From NCBI GenBank assembly GCA_963754065.1, contig CAVWFH010000008.1, forward strand, positions 175,275 to 239,274: DNA of 64,000 bases. Reading direction: 5' to 3'. A program made the position numbers and the translations under genes. This document shows positions 31,220-40,556 of this stretch, piece after piece. The notes beneath the pieces were generated by a model that ran no database searches, was not told the DNA's origin, and saw only the letters and a list, made by a program, of their open reading frames with translations. Position 1 is the first letter of the stretch; every line of letters begins with the position of its first letter. Origin of the DNA: JALORV01 sp963754065. Lineage in GTDB: Bacteria > Pseudomonadota > Gammaproteobacteria > Burkholderiales > Burkholderiaceae_F.

Positions 31220-31692
31220 CAGGCGCGGTGGTACGGATGGCGAGCGAGGATGGACCAGGCTCGATAGAGTTGCTCGGCCAGCACGACGCGGGCCAGTGCA
31301 TGCGGCAGGGTCAGGCTGGACAACTTCAGTTGCATGCGGGCTTCGCGCTTGAAGGCCTCGTCGAGGCCGTCCGGTCCGCCGATCACGAAGGCGACCGATT
31401 CCGCACCGTCGCGCCAGCGCTGCAATTGGTCGGCGAGTTGCTGTGTGCTCCAGTCTTTGCCGCGTTCATCGAGCGCAACGACGGCGCTGCCAACCGGCAG
31501 TGCCGCGCGCAGCCGCTTCGCTTCGGCGGCGCGGCAGCGCTCGCCTTCGTCGGCGCGTCCGGTGCGGGCTTCTGCCTTCACTTCCTTGAGTTCCACGCTG
31601 AAGTCCGCCGGAAAGCGGGCCAGATAGTCGTTTACCGCTGCGTCGGCCCAAGCCGGCTGCTTCTGCCCGATCGCCACGATCGAGATCCTCAT
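31219..31692 (-). CDS. rlmH: 23S rRNA (pseudouridine1915-N3)-methyltransferase
   Basis: 157 residues, the usual length of this SPOUT-class methyltransferase. It methylates pseudouridine 1915 in helix 69 of 23S rRNA on assembled ribosomes. VVALDERGKDWSTQQLA, VAFVIGGPDGL (SAM-binding knot) and the C-terminal ILARHPYHRA are diagnostic. The stop overlaps the maf ATG by one base. It follows rsfS by 29 bases. Confidence 0.97.
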   Translation of the reverse strand: MRISIVAIGQKQPAWADAAVNDYLARFPADFSVELKEVKAEARTGRADEGERCRAAEAKRLRAALPVGSAVVALDERGKDWSTQQLADQLQRWRDGAESVAFVIGGPDGLDEAFKREARMQLKLSSLTLPHALARVVLAEQLYRAWSILARHPYHRA

Positions 31693-31721
31693 TCGGCCGC
31701 CGCTGCCGTCGTCGGGGCCGC

Positions 31722-32123
31722 TCAGGCGGTCCGGCGCGCAGGCGCCTTGCGGCTCTTCTTACCCGCTATCGACGCCGGCGCGGAAGACTTGAGTCGCACG
31801 GATTTGTCGCCCCAGATCTCCTCGAGGTTGTAGTACGCGCGGATGGCCGGTTGCAGGACGTGCACGACCGCGTCGCCGCAATCGACCAGGACCCATTCGC
31901 CGGTGTCTTCGCCCTCCATGCTGATGACGCTGCCGCCGGCGGCCTTGACCTTCTCGGCCACCGAGGAGGCGAGCGCGCGGGTCTGCCGGTTGGAAGTGCC
32001 GCTGGCGATGACGATGCGGTCGAACATGTCCGACAGATGCGTCGTGTTGAAGACCTTGATGTCCTGTCCCTTGACGTCCTCGAGCGCGTCGACGATGACG
32101 CGCTGCAGCTTCCTAATGTCCAT
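31722..32123 (-). CDS. rsfS: Ribosomal silencing factor RsfS
   Basis: 133 residues. RsfS binds uL14 and keeps the 50S subunit from joining 30S during starvation. The family core is clear: VIDALEDVKGQDIKVFNT, DRIVIASGTSNRQTRALA and GEWVLVDCGDAVVHVLQP. A short Lys/Arg/Ala tail follows. Its ATG lies inside the 3' end of nadD (11-base overlap), so expression is probably coupled. Confidence 0.97.
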   Translation of the reverse strand: MDIRKLQRVIVDALEDVKGQDIKVFNTTHLSDMFDRIVIASGTSNRQTRALASSVAEKVKAAGGSVISMEGEDTGEWVLVDCGDAVVHVLQPAIRAYYNLEEIWGDKSVRLKSSAPASIAGKKSRKAPARRTA

Positions 32124-32793
32124 GCCGTCCCGTGTAGAGGTGATGCGAGTGAATATAGTCGAGCACCGGCGGCGGGACCATCGCGGCCAACCGTGCCGCG
32201 TCAGCCGATGTCGCGGGCTGCGCGAGCAGGCGTCGCACTTCCGTGGCCGACGCGTCGACCGGTGTCATCGCGAGGTCGACGATGTGGCCGGCGGGGCTGT
32301 CCACGAGGTCTCCGGGGTACTTCAGGTAGCGCGCATCACGCAGCCGCTGCAGCGCGGGTCCAAGCGAGGGCACTGCGCCGGCGCGGCGCGCGATCGCCAG
32401 GTGAGCGAGTTCGGGGATGCGTTCCCATTCGCGCCAGGTCTCGAAGCGCTCGAACTGGTCCGCGCCCATGACGAGCACCAGCGGCGTGTCCGGGCCGACC
32501 AAGCCGCGCTGCTCGCGCAACGTGTCGATCGTGTAGGTCGGGCCGCCGCGCTCGATCTCGCTCAGGTTGAGCACCATGCGGCGGCGCGTGAACGGCAATT
32601 CGTTGTCGATCGCCAGTCGAATCATCTGCGCGCGCTGCAGCGCGTCGGTCATCTCTTCCTTCTGCCAGGGTTGGGCCGCCGGGATCAGATGGATCTCCGC
32701 GATCGGCAGATTGGCCAGCGCGTCGCGCGCAAGCTGCAGATGCCCGACGTGGATCGGGTCGAAGCTGCCTCCAAGGAGTCCGATCGGTTCGAT
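32113..32793 (-). CDS. nadD: Nicotinate-nucleotide adenylyltransferase, no canonical start codon
   Basis: Makes deamido-NAD from nicotinate mononucleotide and ATP. The reading frame right after the hemF stop encodes IGLLGGSFDPIHVGHLQLA, the nucleotidyltransferase GGxFDPxHxGH motif, then LVLVMGADQFERFETWREW and the C-terminal ISxxEVR-like SATEVRRLL. No ATG, GTG or TTG lies between the hemF TAG and the motif; the first plausible codon is ATC at 32793 (ATC-GAA-CCG-ATC-GGA). A rare ATC start, or a substitution/indel in the sequence, could explain this. With ATC the protein has 226 residues, a normal length. The 3' end overlaps rsfS. Confidence 0.88.
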   Translation of the reverse strand: MEPIGLLGGSFDPIHVGHLQLARDALANLPIAEIHLIPAAQPWQKEEMTDALQRAQMIRLAIDNELPFTRRRMVLNLSEIERGGPTYTIDTLREQRGLVGPDTPLVLVMGADQFERFETWREWERIPELAHLAIARRAGAVPSLGPALQRLRDARYLKYPGDLVDSPAGHIVDLAMTPVDASATEVRRLLAQPATSADAARLAAMVPPPVLDYIHSHHLYTGRHGH

Positions 32794-32796
32794 GGT

Positions 32797-33724
32797 CTAC
32801 ACCCAATCGCGCGGCGCCAGGAAGTCCGTGTACAGCCGCGCCTCCGGACTGCCGGGCTCGGGATGCCAGTCGTACTTCCAGTGCACCACCGGTGGCAGCG
32901 ACATCAGGATCGACTCGGTTCGGCCGCCCGACTGCAGGCCGAACAGCGTGCCGCGGTCGAACACGAGGTTGAACTCGACATAGCGTCCGCGTCGATAGGC
33001 CTGGAACTCGCGCTCGCGCGGGCCGTAGTCGCGGTGGCGGTGGCGTTCGACGATCGGGACGTAGGCTTCGAGAAAGGCATCCCCGACCGCTCGCATCAGA
33101 GCAAAGCTCGAATCAAAGCCGAGTTCATGAAAGTCGTCGAAGAACACGCCACCGATGCCGCGCGGTTCGTTGCGGTGCTTCAGGAAGAAGTATTCGTCGC
33201 ACCATTTCTTGAAGCGCGGGTGCTTGTCTGCACCGAACGGCATCAGTGCCTTCTGGCAGGTCGCGTGGAAGTGTCTCGCGTCTTCTTCGGTCGCATAGTA
33301 GGGCGTCAGATCCATACCCCCGCCGAACCAGTAGACGTCGGATTCGCCGGCCTTCTTCGCAATGAAGAACCGCACGTTCATGTGCACGGTTGGCACAAAA
33401 GGATTGCGCGGATGAAAGACCAGCGACACGCCCATCGCCTCGAAGCCTCGCCCTGAGAGTTCGGGGCGCTGTGCGGTCGCCGAGGGTGGAAGCGTTGTGC
33501 CGACCACGTGCGAGAAACCGACGCCGCCGCGCTCGAGCAGGTTGCCGTCCTCGATGATGCGCGTGAGTCCGCCGCCACCGAGCGGGGCGCCGGCCGGCTT
33601 CTCCCAGGTGTCGGCGAGGAAGGGCTTGCCGTCGAGATTTTCGAAGGTGCCGACGATGCGCTGCTGGAGCCCCAGCAGGTACTCGCGCACCGACTGCGAA
33701 TCGACGAACTCGGGCGTCGACCAT
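32797..33724 (-). CDS. hemF: Oxygen-dependent coproporphyrinogen III oxidase, +1 frameshift at the N-terminus
   Basis: Converts coproporphyrinogen III to protoporphyrinogen IX using oxygen, in haem synthesis. The main frame is complete from GTG 33690 (VREYLLGLQQRI) through TWEKPAGAPLGGGGLTRI, the VFHPRNPFVPTVHMNVRFF and FGGGMDLTPYY signatures to the C-terminal APRDWV. A better start is ATG 33724, giving MSTPEFVDSQS joined to VREYLL, if the extra base at 33721 (ATGG instead of ATG) is removed; 928 bases = 309 codons + 1. The stop is directly followed by nadD and the start lies 6 bases after the S9 peptidase stop. Confidence 0.93.
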
Positions 33725-33730
33725 GCGCGC

Positions 33731-35731
33731 TCATGCCGCCTTCAAGTGCCGGCCGATGAAGCCGAGCACTGTGTCGTACCAGGCGACGATGTTGCGCGGC
33801 TTCAGGATCCAGTGGTTCTCGTCCGGGAAGATCAGCAGTTCGCTCGGCACGCCGTGGTACTGCAGAGCTTCGAAGAGATTGAGGCCCTCGCTGATCGGGC
33901 AGCGGTAGTCGAGCTCGCCGTGGATGATCAGTGCCGGTGTCTTCCACTGCTTGACGTGGCGGATCGGCGCATAGCGGTCGAATGCGGCCTGGTCGGCGTA
34001 CGGATCTTCGCCGCCCATTTCCAGGTACCACCAGGCCGGATGGTCGGTCGTGCCGGTGAATTGCGCCATCGTCGTCACACAAGCATGCGTGATCAGGCAC
34101 TTGAAGCGCTGGGTCTGTGTGCCGATCCAGTTGGTCATGTAACCACCGAAGCTGCCGCCCATCGCCATCACGCGTTGCGGATCGACGTCCGGGCGCTTTT
34201 CCACGGCGTCGGTCACGGCCATCAGGTCTTCGTAACACTGCTTGCCCCAGACGTTGCCCCAGATGCCCTGCACGAAGTCCTGGCCGAAGCCGGTCGAGCC
34301 ACGCGGGTTCGGCTGCACGACGGCGTAGCCCGCTGCGACGGCCAGCAGGGGATTCCAGCGCCAGTGCCAGGCGTCGGACGACATGCCGATCGGGCCGCCG
34401 TGGATCCACAGCAGCGTCGGCATCTTGCCCTGCGCCTTCGCTGGTCGGGTCACGAAGTACTGGATCGATGCACCGTCGGTCGACGTCGCGGTGCAGTGCT
34501 CGACTTCGACCCAGTCGGGGAAGGCGAACCCGGACAGGCGCGCCAGAACCTGCGGTGGCGATCCGGGCTGGTTCGTGACGGCAAACGCCTCAGGTGGCTC
34601 ACGAAAGGTCGAACGGATACCGACGATGCGGCCGTCCTTCAGGACTTGTATATCGCTGTGCGCGCCGCCGCTGCGCGCCACCGTGATGCGATCGACCTTG
34701 TCACTGGCAACATCGAGCGTGAACACGGGCACCTGACCGTCCAGATCGCAGGTGAACACGATTTGTTTTCCGTCGGCCGTCCAGGCGCCGGGATGAGGCC
34801 ACGCGTCGAACGCCTTGCCGAGTTCGCGCATCGACCCGGTGGCTACATCGATCAGCGTCAGTGTCGGTCGCATCGCCGTCGTCGAAGAGCGCGTCGAGCG
34901 CACCACCGCCAGCGTGCTGCCGTCGGGCGACAGCAGCGGCACCTCGTTGTTCGTGTTGGTCGCGGCGCCGAGCGTTCGCGCTGACTTCGTCGAAATGTCG
35001 ATCAGACGGATCGCGGTGTCGATTTCCCGATCCTGTCCGGGCGTCTGCCACGTGACGGCGACCCGCGTGCCATCCGAAGAAACGTCCAGCGCCGGTTCGA
35101 TCGACAGTTCGCGCTTCGCTTCCGGCGTCAGGTCGACGCGGCCGGTCCCGTCGGCCGCGTACGCAATCAGGTGCGTGTCGGCCATGTTGTCGTTCTGGTG
35201 CAGCCAGTGGTCCCAGTGGCGCACCGGCTGATGCCGGAAGTGGCGTGCGCTGGTGTGCTTCTTGCGACGCTCGCTCGCTGTCTCGCGCTGCTTGTCGTGT
35301 TCGACGTCCGGCAGTACCGGCGCAAACAGCGCCAGCACGGCCGCGCTCTTCGCGAAGTGGAAGGACTCGACTCCGAGCGGCTCGTCGGTCAGTTGCTGCG
35401 GCTCGCCGCCTCCGGCCGGCAGGATCCACACCTGCATGCGCTTTTCCGCGTCTTCGTCCGGCTTGATTTCGGTTGGCTGACGATTGGACAGGAACCCGAG
35501 CGCGCCGTCATGGCGGAAGCCCGGGGCTGCATCCTTGCTGTCGCCGCGTGTCAGTTGCGTCGGCGCGGTGCCGTCAGTAGGAACTTTCCATAGATCGGAG
35601 ACGTACTTCGCGCCGTCTCGGTCGAGGCGTTGCACGGCCACCGCCAACCACGTTCCATCAGGGGAGGGTGCGATCGACGAAACGCGTTTCAGCGCAACGT
35701 GTTGTTCAACGGTATAGGGAGCGGCACTCAT
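33731..35731 (-). CDS. S9 family prolyl oligopeptidase/acylaminoacyl-peptidase-like
   Basis: 666 residues: an N-terminal beta-propeller (WD40-like/PD40 repeats, for example IAPSPDGTWLAVAVQ, LLSPDGSTLAVVRS, GAWTADGKQIVFT) over a C-terminal alpha/beta-hydrolase. The catalytic triad is Ser527 (GGSFGGY), Asp608 (GELDYRCP) and His640 (DENHW). It removes acylated or proline-containing dipeptides from oligopeptides. No signal peptide is visible, so cytoplasmic. It lies between purD (117 bases upstream) and hemF (6 bases downstream) on the same strand. Confidence 0.94.
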   Translation of the reverse strand: MSAAPYTVEQHVALKRVSSIAPSPDGTWLAVAVQRLDRDGAKYVSDLWKVPTDGTAPTQLTRGDSKDAAPGFRHDGALGFLSNRQPTEIKPDEDAEKRMQVWILPAGGGEPQQLTDEPLGVESFHFAKSAAVLALFAPVLPDVEHDKQRETASERRKKHTSARHFRHQPVRHWDHWLHQNDNMADTHLIAYAADGTGRVDLTPEAKRELSIEPALDVSSDGTRVAVTWQTPGQDREIDTAIRLIDISTKSARTLGAATNTNNEVPLLSPDGSTLAVVRSTRSSTTAMRPTLTLIDVATGSMRELGKAFDAWPHPGAWTADGKQIVFTCDLDGQVPVFTLDVASDKVDRITVARSGGAHSDIQVLKDGRIVGIRSTFREPPEAFAVTNQPGSPPQVLARLSGFAFPDWVEVEHCTATSTDGASIQYFVTRPAKAQGKMPTLLWIHGGPIGMSSDAWHWRWNPLLAVAAGYAVVQPNPRGSTGFGQDFVQGIWGNVWGKQCYEDLMAVTDAVEKRPDVDPQRVMAMGGSFGGYMTNWIGTQTQRFKCLITHACVTTMAQFTGTTDHPAWWYLEMGGEDPYADQAAFDRYAPIRHVKQWKTPALIIHGELDYRCPISEGLNLFEALQYHGVPSELLIFPDENHWILKPRNIVAWYDTVLGFIGRHLKAA

Positions 35732-35848
35732 GGGTCGGTCAGGTCCGGGATCTGGGTAGCCGAAAAGTCGGTCATTGTGGACGAAAGCCCGAGGCCGGGC
35801 ACAGGTTCAGCCCGCAGAAAAGGAATCGGCAAGGGAGGCAATCGCGGG

Positions 35849-37127
35849 CTAAAGGGTTCGGGGCCGCAGCGCCCGATGACCGATGTCGCGGCGGAACTGC
35901 ATGCCGTCGAACTCGACCTTCTCGACGGCATCGTAGGCGGACTTCTGCGCTGCTCTAACGGTGTCTCCAAGCGCGGTCACGCACAGGACCCGGCCGCCGC
36001 TGGTAACGAGCTGCTCACCGCTGAGTGCTGTGCCAGCATGAAAGGTGACGCAGTCATCGCGATCCTCAGGCAACCGGGCGATCGCGTCGCCCTTGCGCGG
36101 TGCATCGGGATAGCCTGCCGCCGCCACGACGACGCCGAGTGCAGTGCGTCGATCCCATTCGGCCTCGACCTGGTCGAGTCGTCCATCGATCGCCGCGTCG
36201 AGCAGCACGGTGAAATCCGTTTTCAACCGCGCCATGATCGGCTGAGTTTCAGGATCACCCATGCGGCAGTTGAACTCGAGCGTGCGGGCCTGGCCATGGC
36301 TGTCGATCATCAGGCCGGCATACAGGAACCCGGTGTACGGAATGCCGTCGGCGGCCATTCCCTGGATCGTCGGCAGGATGATCTCGCGCATCACCCGCGC
36401 ATGGATTGTCGGCGTCACGATCGGCGCGGGCGAATAGGCGCCCATGCCGCCGGTGTTCGGGCCGAGGTCGCCGTCGAGCAGCCGCTTGTGATCCTGGCTG
36501 GTGGCGAGCGCCAGTGCATTGCGGCCATCGCTCATCACGATGAAGCTCGCTTCCTCGCCCAGCAGGAAATCCTCGACGACCACCCGAGCGCCACTTTGTC
36601 CGAGCGTATTGCCGATCAGCATCGAGTCGATGGCCGCTTCGGCTTCGGCGACGGTGCCGGCAACGACGACGCCCTTGCCGGCTGCCAGTCCGTCGGCCTT
36701 GACCACGATCGGCGCGCCGCGCAGTCGCACGTAGGCCCGCGCTTCAGCGGCATCGGTGAAGGTCTGGTACTCGGCGGTCGGGATGCCGTGGCGCTGCATG
36801 AAGGACTTGGCGAAGTCCTTCGAGCTCTCAAGCTGTGCGGCCGCACGCGTCGGGCCGAAGACGCGCAGTCCATGCAGACCGGAACACGTCGACGATGCCG
36901 CTGGCCAGGGGTGCTTCGGGGCCGACCACCGTCAGTGCAATGTCTTCGGACTTCACGAAGGCCGCCAGCGACTCGTGGCTGTCGTGCGGAACGTTGCGCA
37001 GGTGCCGGTCGCGTGCGGTGCCACCGTTGCCCGGCGCAACGTAGACACGCTGCACGCGCGGTGACTGCGCCAGCCGCCATGCCAGCGCGTGCTCGCGGCC
37101 TCCGCCGCCGACGACCAGGACCTTCAT
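35849..37127 (-). CDS. purD: Phosphoribosylamine--glycine ligase, +1 frameshift
   Basis: Catalyses the second step of purine synthesis. The N-terminal domain (MKVLVVGGGGREHALAWRL, VYVAPGNGG) starts at ATG 37127; the ATP-grasp domain continues in another frame (PIVVKADGLAAGKGVVVAG, GPNTGGMGAYSPAP, EFNCRMGDPETQ). Removing one base at 36872 gives VFRSAGLRVFGPTRAAAQLE and a 425-residue protein of normal length (1279 bases = 426 codons + 1). A broken purD would make a cell a purine auxotroph, so a sequence error is likely. YebC lies 22 bases upstream. Confidence 0.93.
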
Positions 37128-37149
37128 CGCCGTGGACCCCGGTTCTCGC

Positions 37150-37875
37150 TCATTCCTCGAGCGCGGCCGTGCTGTAAACCTGCTGCACGTCGTCGAGATC
37201 GTCGAGCGCGTCGATCAGCCGCTGCATCTTCAGCGCATCGTCGCCGGTCAGCACGGTCTCGGCGAGTGGTTTCATCGTCACCTCGGCGATCTCGGGCTTC
37301 AGCCCCGACTTGTCCAGCGCCTCGCGCACGGCCTCGAAGTCAGCCGGTGCCGTGATCACCTCGATCGTGCCGTCGTCGTTGCTGACCACGTCCTCGGCGC
37401 CGGCCTCGAGCGCGGCGTCCATCACTTTCTCTTCGGACGTGCCCGGCGCAAACACGAGCTGGCCGCAATGCTTGAAGTTGAACGCCACCGAACCGTCCGT
37501 CCCGAGATTGCCGCCATTCTTGGACAGCGCGTGGCGCACCTCGGCGACGGTCCGGGTGCGGTTGTCGGTCATGCAATCGATCATCAGGGCTGCGCCGCCG
37601 ATGCCGTAGCCCTCGTAGCGGATTTCCTCGTAGCTCGCGCCTTCCAGCTTGCCGGCGCCGCGCTGGATCGCACTGGTGAGCTTGTCCTTGGGGACATTGC
37701 CGAGCCGCGCCTTGTCGAGCGCGAGCCGCAGGCGTGGGTTCATCGCCGGGTCGGGCCCGCCGTCGCGCGAGGCGACCGTGACTTCGCGAATGATCTTGGT
37801 CCAAAGCGAACCGCGCTTGTTGTCCTGGCGGTTCTTGCGGTGCTGGATGTTGGCCCATTTGGAATGGCCGGCCAT
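37150..37875 (-). CDS. yebC: YebC/PmpR-family regulator
   Basis: 241 residues, the standard length. The N-terminal signature MAGHSKWANIQHRKNRQD and the segments YEGYGIGGAALMIDCMTDN and GSVAFNFKHCG are diagnostic. Family members bind DNA as transcription regulators or act on ribosomes stalled at proline-rich stretches; which applies here cannot be said. It is the first gene of the minus-strand series leading to purD, hemF, nadD, rsfS, rlmH, maf and rng. Confidence 0.96.
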   Translation of the reverse strand: MAGHSKWANIQHRKNRQDNKRGSLWTKIIREVTVASRDGGPDPAMNPRLRLALDKARLGNVPKDKLTSAIQRGAGKLEGASYEEIRYEGYGIGGAALMIDCMTDNRTRTVAEVRHALSKNGGNLGTDGSVAFNFKHCGQLVFAPGTSEEKVMDAALEAGAEDVVSNDDGTIEVITAPADFEAVREALDKSGLKPEIAEVTMKPLAETVLTGDDALKMQRLIDALDDLDDVQQVYSTAALEE

Positions 37876-38002
37876 GGTGCTGCTTTCGCGGTGAAATCGG
37901 GTGAATCGGAAGGACCGGGAGTCTAGCGGACGGCTGACCCCCCGCGCCCGCGGCCGCCGACTGCATTGGCTAGACTCTGCCCGGCTTCAAGGGGAGAAGA
38001 GC

Positions 38003-39532
38003 ATGTCCGATCCGCTGATCATTGCAATGACAGGCCAGACCGAGCTGGCGTTGCTGCCGGCACTCGCGAATCGGCATGGGTGCATCACCGGCGCGACCGG
38101 CACCGGCAAGACGGTCACGCTGCAGAAGCTGGCGGAGAGCTTCTCGCGCATCGGTGTGCCGGTGTTCATGGCCGACGTGAAGGGCGACCTGACCGGGATC
38201 GCCAAGGCCGGTGCGCTCAGCGACAAGATGAAGGCACGGCTGCAGGAGCATGGCCTGCCTGAGCCGCGGTGGGACGCCTGTCCGGTGACGTTCTGGGACG
38301 TCTGGGGCGAGCAGGGCCATCCCGTTCGCGCCACCGTGTCCGACATGGGACCGCTGCTGCTTTCGCGCCTGCTGGGGCTGAACGAGACGCAGGAGGGCGT
38401 GCTCGCCATTGTCTTCAAAGTCGCCGACGACAACGGCCTGCTGCTGCTCGACCTCAAGGACCTGCGCGCGATGGTGCAGTTCATCGGCGACAACGCGGCC
38501 AAGATCAAGACGGAGTACGGCAACGTGTCGTCGGCTTCGATCGGGGCGATCCAGCGCGGCCTGCTGCAGATCGAGGAGCAGGGCGGTGACCGGTTCTTCG
38601 GCGAGCCGATGCTCGACATCGCTGACCTGATGCAGACGGTCGACGGCAAGGGTGTGGTGAACATCCTCGCGGCCGACAAGCTGATGAACTCGCCGCGCCT
38701 GTACTCGACCTTCCTGCTGTGGCTGCTGTCTGAACTCTTCGAGAACCTGCCCGAGGTGGGGGACCGCGACAAGCCGAAGCTCGTGTTCTTCTTCGACGAG
38801 GCGCACCTGCTTTTTTCGGAGGCGCCGCCGGCGCTGCTGGAAAAGGTCGAACAGGTGGTGCGATTGATCCGCTCCAAGGGTGTGGGTGTCTTCTTTGTCA
38901 CGCAGAACCCGCTCGACATACCGGAGAAAGTGCTGGGCCAGCTCGGCAATCGAGTCCAGCACGCATTGCGTGCCTTCACGCCACGCGACCAGAAGGCGGT
39001 CAAGTCGGTGGCCGAGACGATGCGCGCGAACCCCAAGATCGACGCGACGAAGGCGATCACCGAACTCGGCGTTGGCGAAGCGCTGGTGTCGCTGCTGGAT
39101 GCGAAGGGCACGCCCGGGATCACCGAGCGCGCGTGGGTGCTGGCGCCGGGATCGCAACTCGGGCCGATCACACCCGACGATCGCAAGCGGCTGATCGCCG
39201 GCTCCGTGGTGGGCAGCACGTACGAGAAGACTGTCGATCGTGAATCGGCGCACGAGCAGCTCAAGGCCCGCGCAGGGGGCGGCGAGACGCTGCCCACTGG
39301 AAAGGACGCCGCGGAAGCGGCAACCCCGGGACAACCGGCGGGCGGCGGCCTGATGGGAAGCCTGGGTGATCTGCTGTTCGGCTCGACCGGGCCGCGCGGT
39401 GGCCGGCGCGAAGGCGTGGTCGAAGCCGCCGCGAAGAGCGCTGCGCGATCCGTGGGTTCATCTCTGGCGCGCGAAATCACGCGTGGCGTGCTCGGCGGCC
39501 TGCTCGGCGGTTCGACTCGCAAGCGGCGCTGA
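38003..39532 (+). CDS. HerA-like ATPase (DUF853)
   Basis: 509 residues. Walker A is GATGTGKT (residues 30-37) and Walker B FFFDEAHLLF (Asp265); VFFVTQNPLDIPEKVLGQLGNRVQHALRAF is the family's sensor region, read as VFFVTQNPLDIPEKVLGQLG then NRVQHALRAF. The C-terminal ~90 residues are Gly/Ala/Arg-rich. DUF853/YjgR proteins are predicted DNA translocase-type ATPases of unknown biological role. ATG 38003 has GGGGAGAAG just upstream. The gene diverges from yebC and is followed by two small genes on the same strand. Confidence 0.92.
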   Translation: MSDPLIIAMTGQTELALLPALANRHGCITGATGTGKTVTLQKLAESFSRIGVPVFMADVKGDLTGIAKAGALSDKMKARLQEHGLPEPRWDACPVTFWDVWGEQGHPVRATVSDMGPLLLSRLLGLNETQEGVLAIVFKVADDNGLLLLDLKDLRAMVQFIGDNAAKIKTEYGNVSSASIGAIQRGLLQIEEQGGDRFFGEPMLDIADLMQTVDGKGVVNILAADKLMNSPRLYSTFLLWLLSELFENLPEVGDRDKPKLVFFFDEAHLLFSEAPPALLEKVEQVVRLIRSKGVGVFFVTQNPLDIPEKVLGQLGNRVQHALRAFTPRDQKAVKSVAETMRANPKIDATKAITELGVGEALVSLLDAKGTPGITERAWVLAPGSQLGPITPDDRKRLIAGSVVGSTYEKTVDRESAHEQLKARAGGGETLPTGKDAAEAATPGQPAGGGLMGSLGDLLFGSTGPRGGRREGVVEAAAKSAARSVGSSLAREITRGVLGGLLGGSTRKRR

Positions 39533-39562
39533 ACCAGCGTTTCGAACCTTGAGCGTTGGCAG

Positions 39563-40015
39563 GTGATCGACTGGTCCATGCTCGAAGCCTGGCCGCTCGC
39601 GGAGGCGATTCGCCGATCCGTCTGGGCCTATCCGGTGCTCGAGACACTGCACATCGGGGCCTTTGCAACCTTGGTGGGCAGTCTGCTGGTCCTGGAGCTG
39701 CGCGTCTTCGGTGCGCAGCCGGCGCTTTCGCTGACCGCGCTGGCGCGACTGGCCGTGCGTGCCGCGCTGGCCGGTTTCACATTCGCGGTGCTGAGCGGGT
39801 CGCTGCTCTTTGTCTCGGGCGCGGCGGAATTCGCCGCCAATCCCGCATTCCAGGTCAAATTGGTGTTGATCCTGATGGCCGGTGCCAACGCGCTGGTGTT
39901 CCATGCGCGGGACTCGTTGCGACGGCACGATGGCGGCGCGCGCCTTCAGGCAGGGCTGTCGCTCCTGCTGTGGTTTGGCGTGATCGCGGCCGGTCGGCTG
40001 ATTGCCTATGTTTAG
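39563..40015 (+). CDS. Four-helix membrane protein (DUF6644-like)
   Basis: 150 residues with about four transmembrane helices (YPVLETLHIGAFATLVGSLL, LAGFTFAVLSGSLLFVSGA, VKLVLILMAGANALVFH, LSLLLWFGVIAAGRLIAYV). The pattern WAYPVLETLHIGAFATLVG is typical of small DUF6644/DUF2214-like integral membrane proteins often next to DUF6152 genes, as here. The start is GTG 39563, with GGCAGGT just upstream. No biochemical role is known. Confidence 0.82.
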   Translation: MIDWSMLEAWPLAEAIRRSVWAYPVLETLHIGAFATLVGSLLVLELRVFGAQPALSLTALARLAVRAALAGFTFAVLSGSLLFVSGAAEFAANPAFQVKLVLILMAGANALVFHARDSLRRHDGGARLQAGLSLLLWFGVIAAGRLIAYV

Positions 40016-40049
40016 TACCGGGTGGGTAAACCTTGAGCGGAGTACTCGC

Positions 40050-40517
40050 ATGAATCATCGTCGCCGTCTCGTCATCGTCGGGCTCGCACTGGCTTGCGCG
40101 CCGGTTCTCGCGCATCACGGGTGGTCGAGTTTCGATCAGGACAAGCCGCTGTTTCTCTCCGGCACGGTCAAGTCCGTACGCTGGCAGAACCCGCATGTCG
40201 AGTTCGTACTGTCTGTCGCACCCGGGATGGCGAAGCCTGCCGATCTGGCGAGCCGGAAGGCGCCGGCACAAAGCCAGTCGGTCGACGGCAGCGCCATTCT
40301 CGGAAAGGCCGCCGTGCCGGCCCAGCCCGCCGGCGACTGGGAGATCGAGCTTGCGCCGCTGTCACGAGTTTCCGCATGGGGCGTGGCCGAACTGAAACCC
40401 GGCGAGCGCGTGGAAGTCGTCGGCTACGCATTGGCCAGTGGAGAAAAGCGAGTGCTGCGGGTCGAGTACCTGTTCGCCCAGGGCAAGTCCTTCGGCATGC
40501 GATCGAGCCCGCAATAG
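40050..40517 (+). CDS. DUF6152 family secreted protein
   Basis: 155 residues. A signal peptide (LVIVGLALACAPVLA) is followed by HHGWSSFDQDKPLFLSGTVK, the family's N-terminal signature, and a small OB-like beta domain (GDWEIELAPLSRVSAWGV, LKPGERVEVVGYAL). ATG 40050 has GGAG about 7 bases upstream. It probably forms an operon with the preceding membrane protein gene (34-base gap). The two consecutive histidines at the mature N-terminus could bind metal; that is speculation. Confidence 0.85.
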   Translation: MNHRRRLVIVGLALACAPVLAHHGWSSFDQDKPLFLSGTVKSVRWQNPHVEFVLSVAPGMAKPADLASRKAPAQSQSVDGSAILGKAAVPAQPAGDWEIELAPLSRVSAWGVAELKPGERVEVVGYALASGEKRVLRVEYLFAQGKSFGMRSSPQ

Positions 40518-40556
40518 CAGAGGAATGGCGCGCCGCCTGACCGCGGCGCTTCCGCT

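Noticed and set aside
31843..33456. Long plus-strand open frame (537 codons) across rsfS, nadD and hemF
   Set aside because: It is antisense to three recognised enzymes and has no recognisable domain.
37970..39334. Very long open frame antisense to the HerA-like ATPase gene (454 codons)
   Set aside because: High-GC mirror of a well-supported gene; its sequence is rich in His, Arg and Gln without any family motif.
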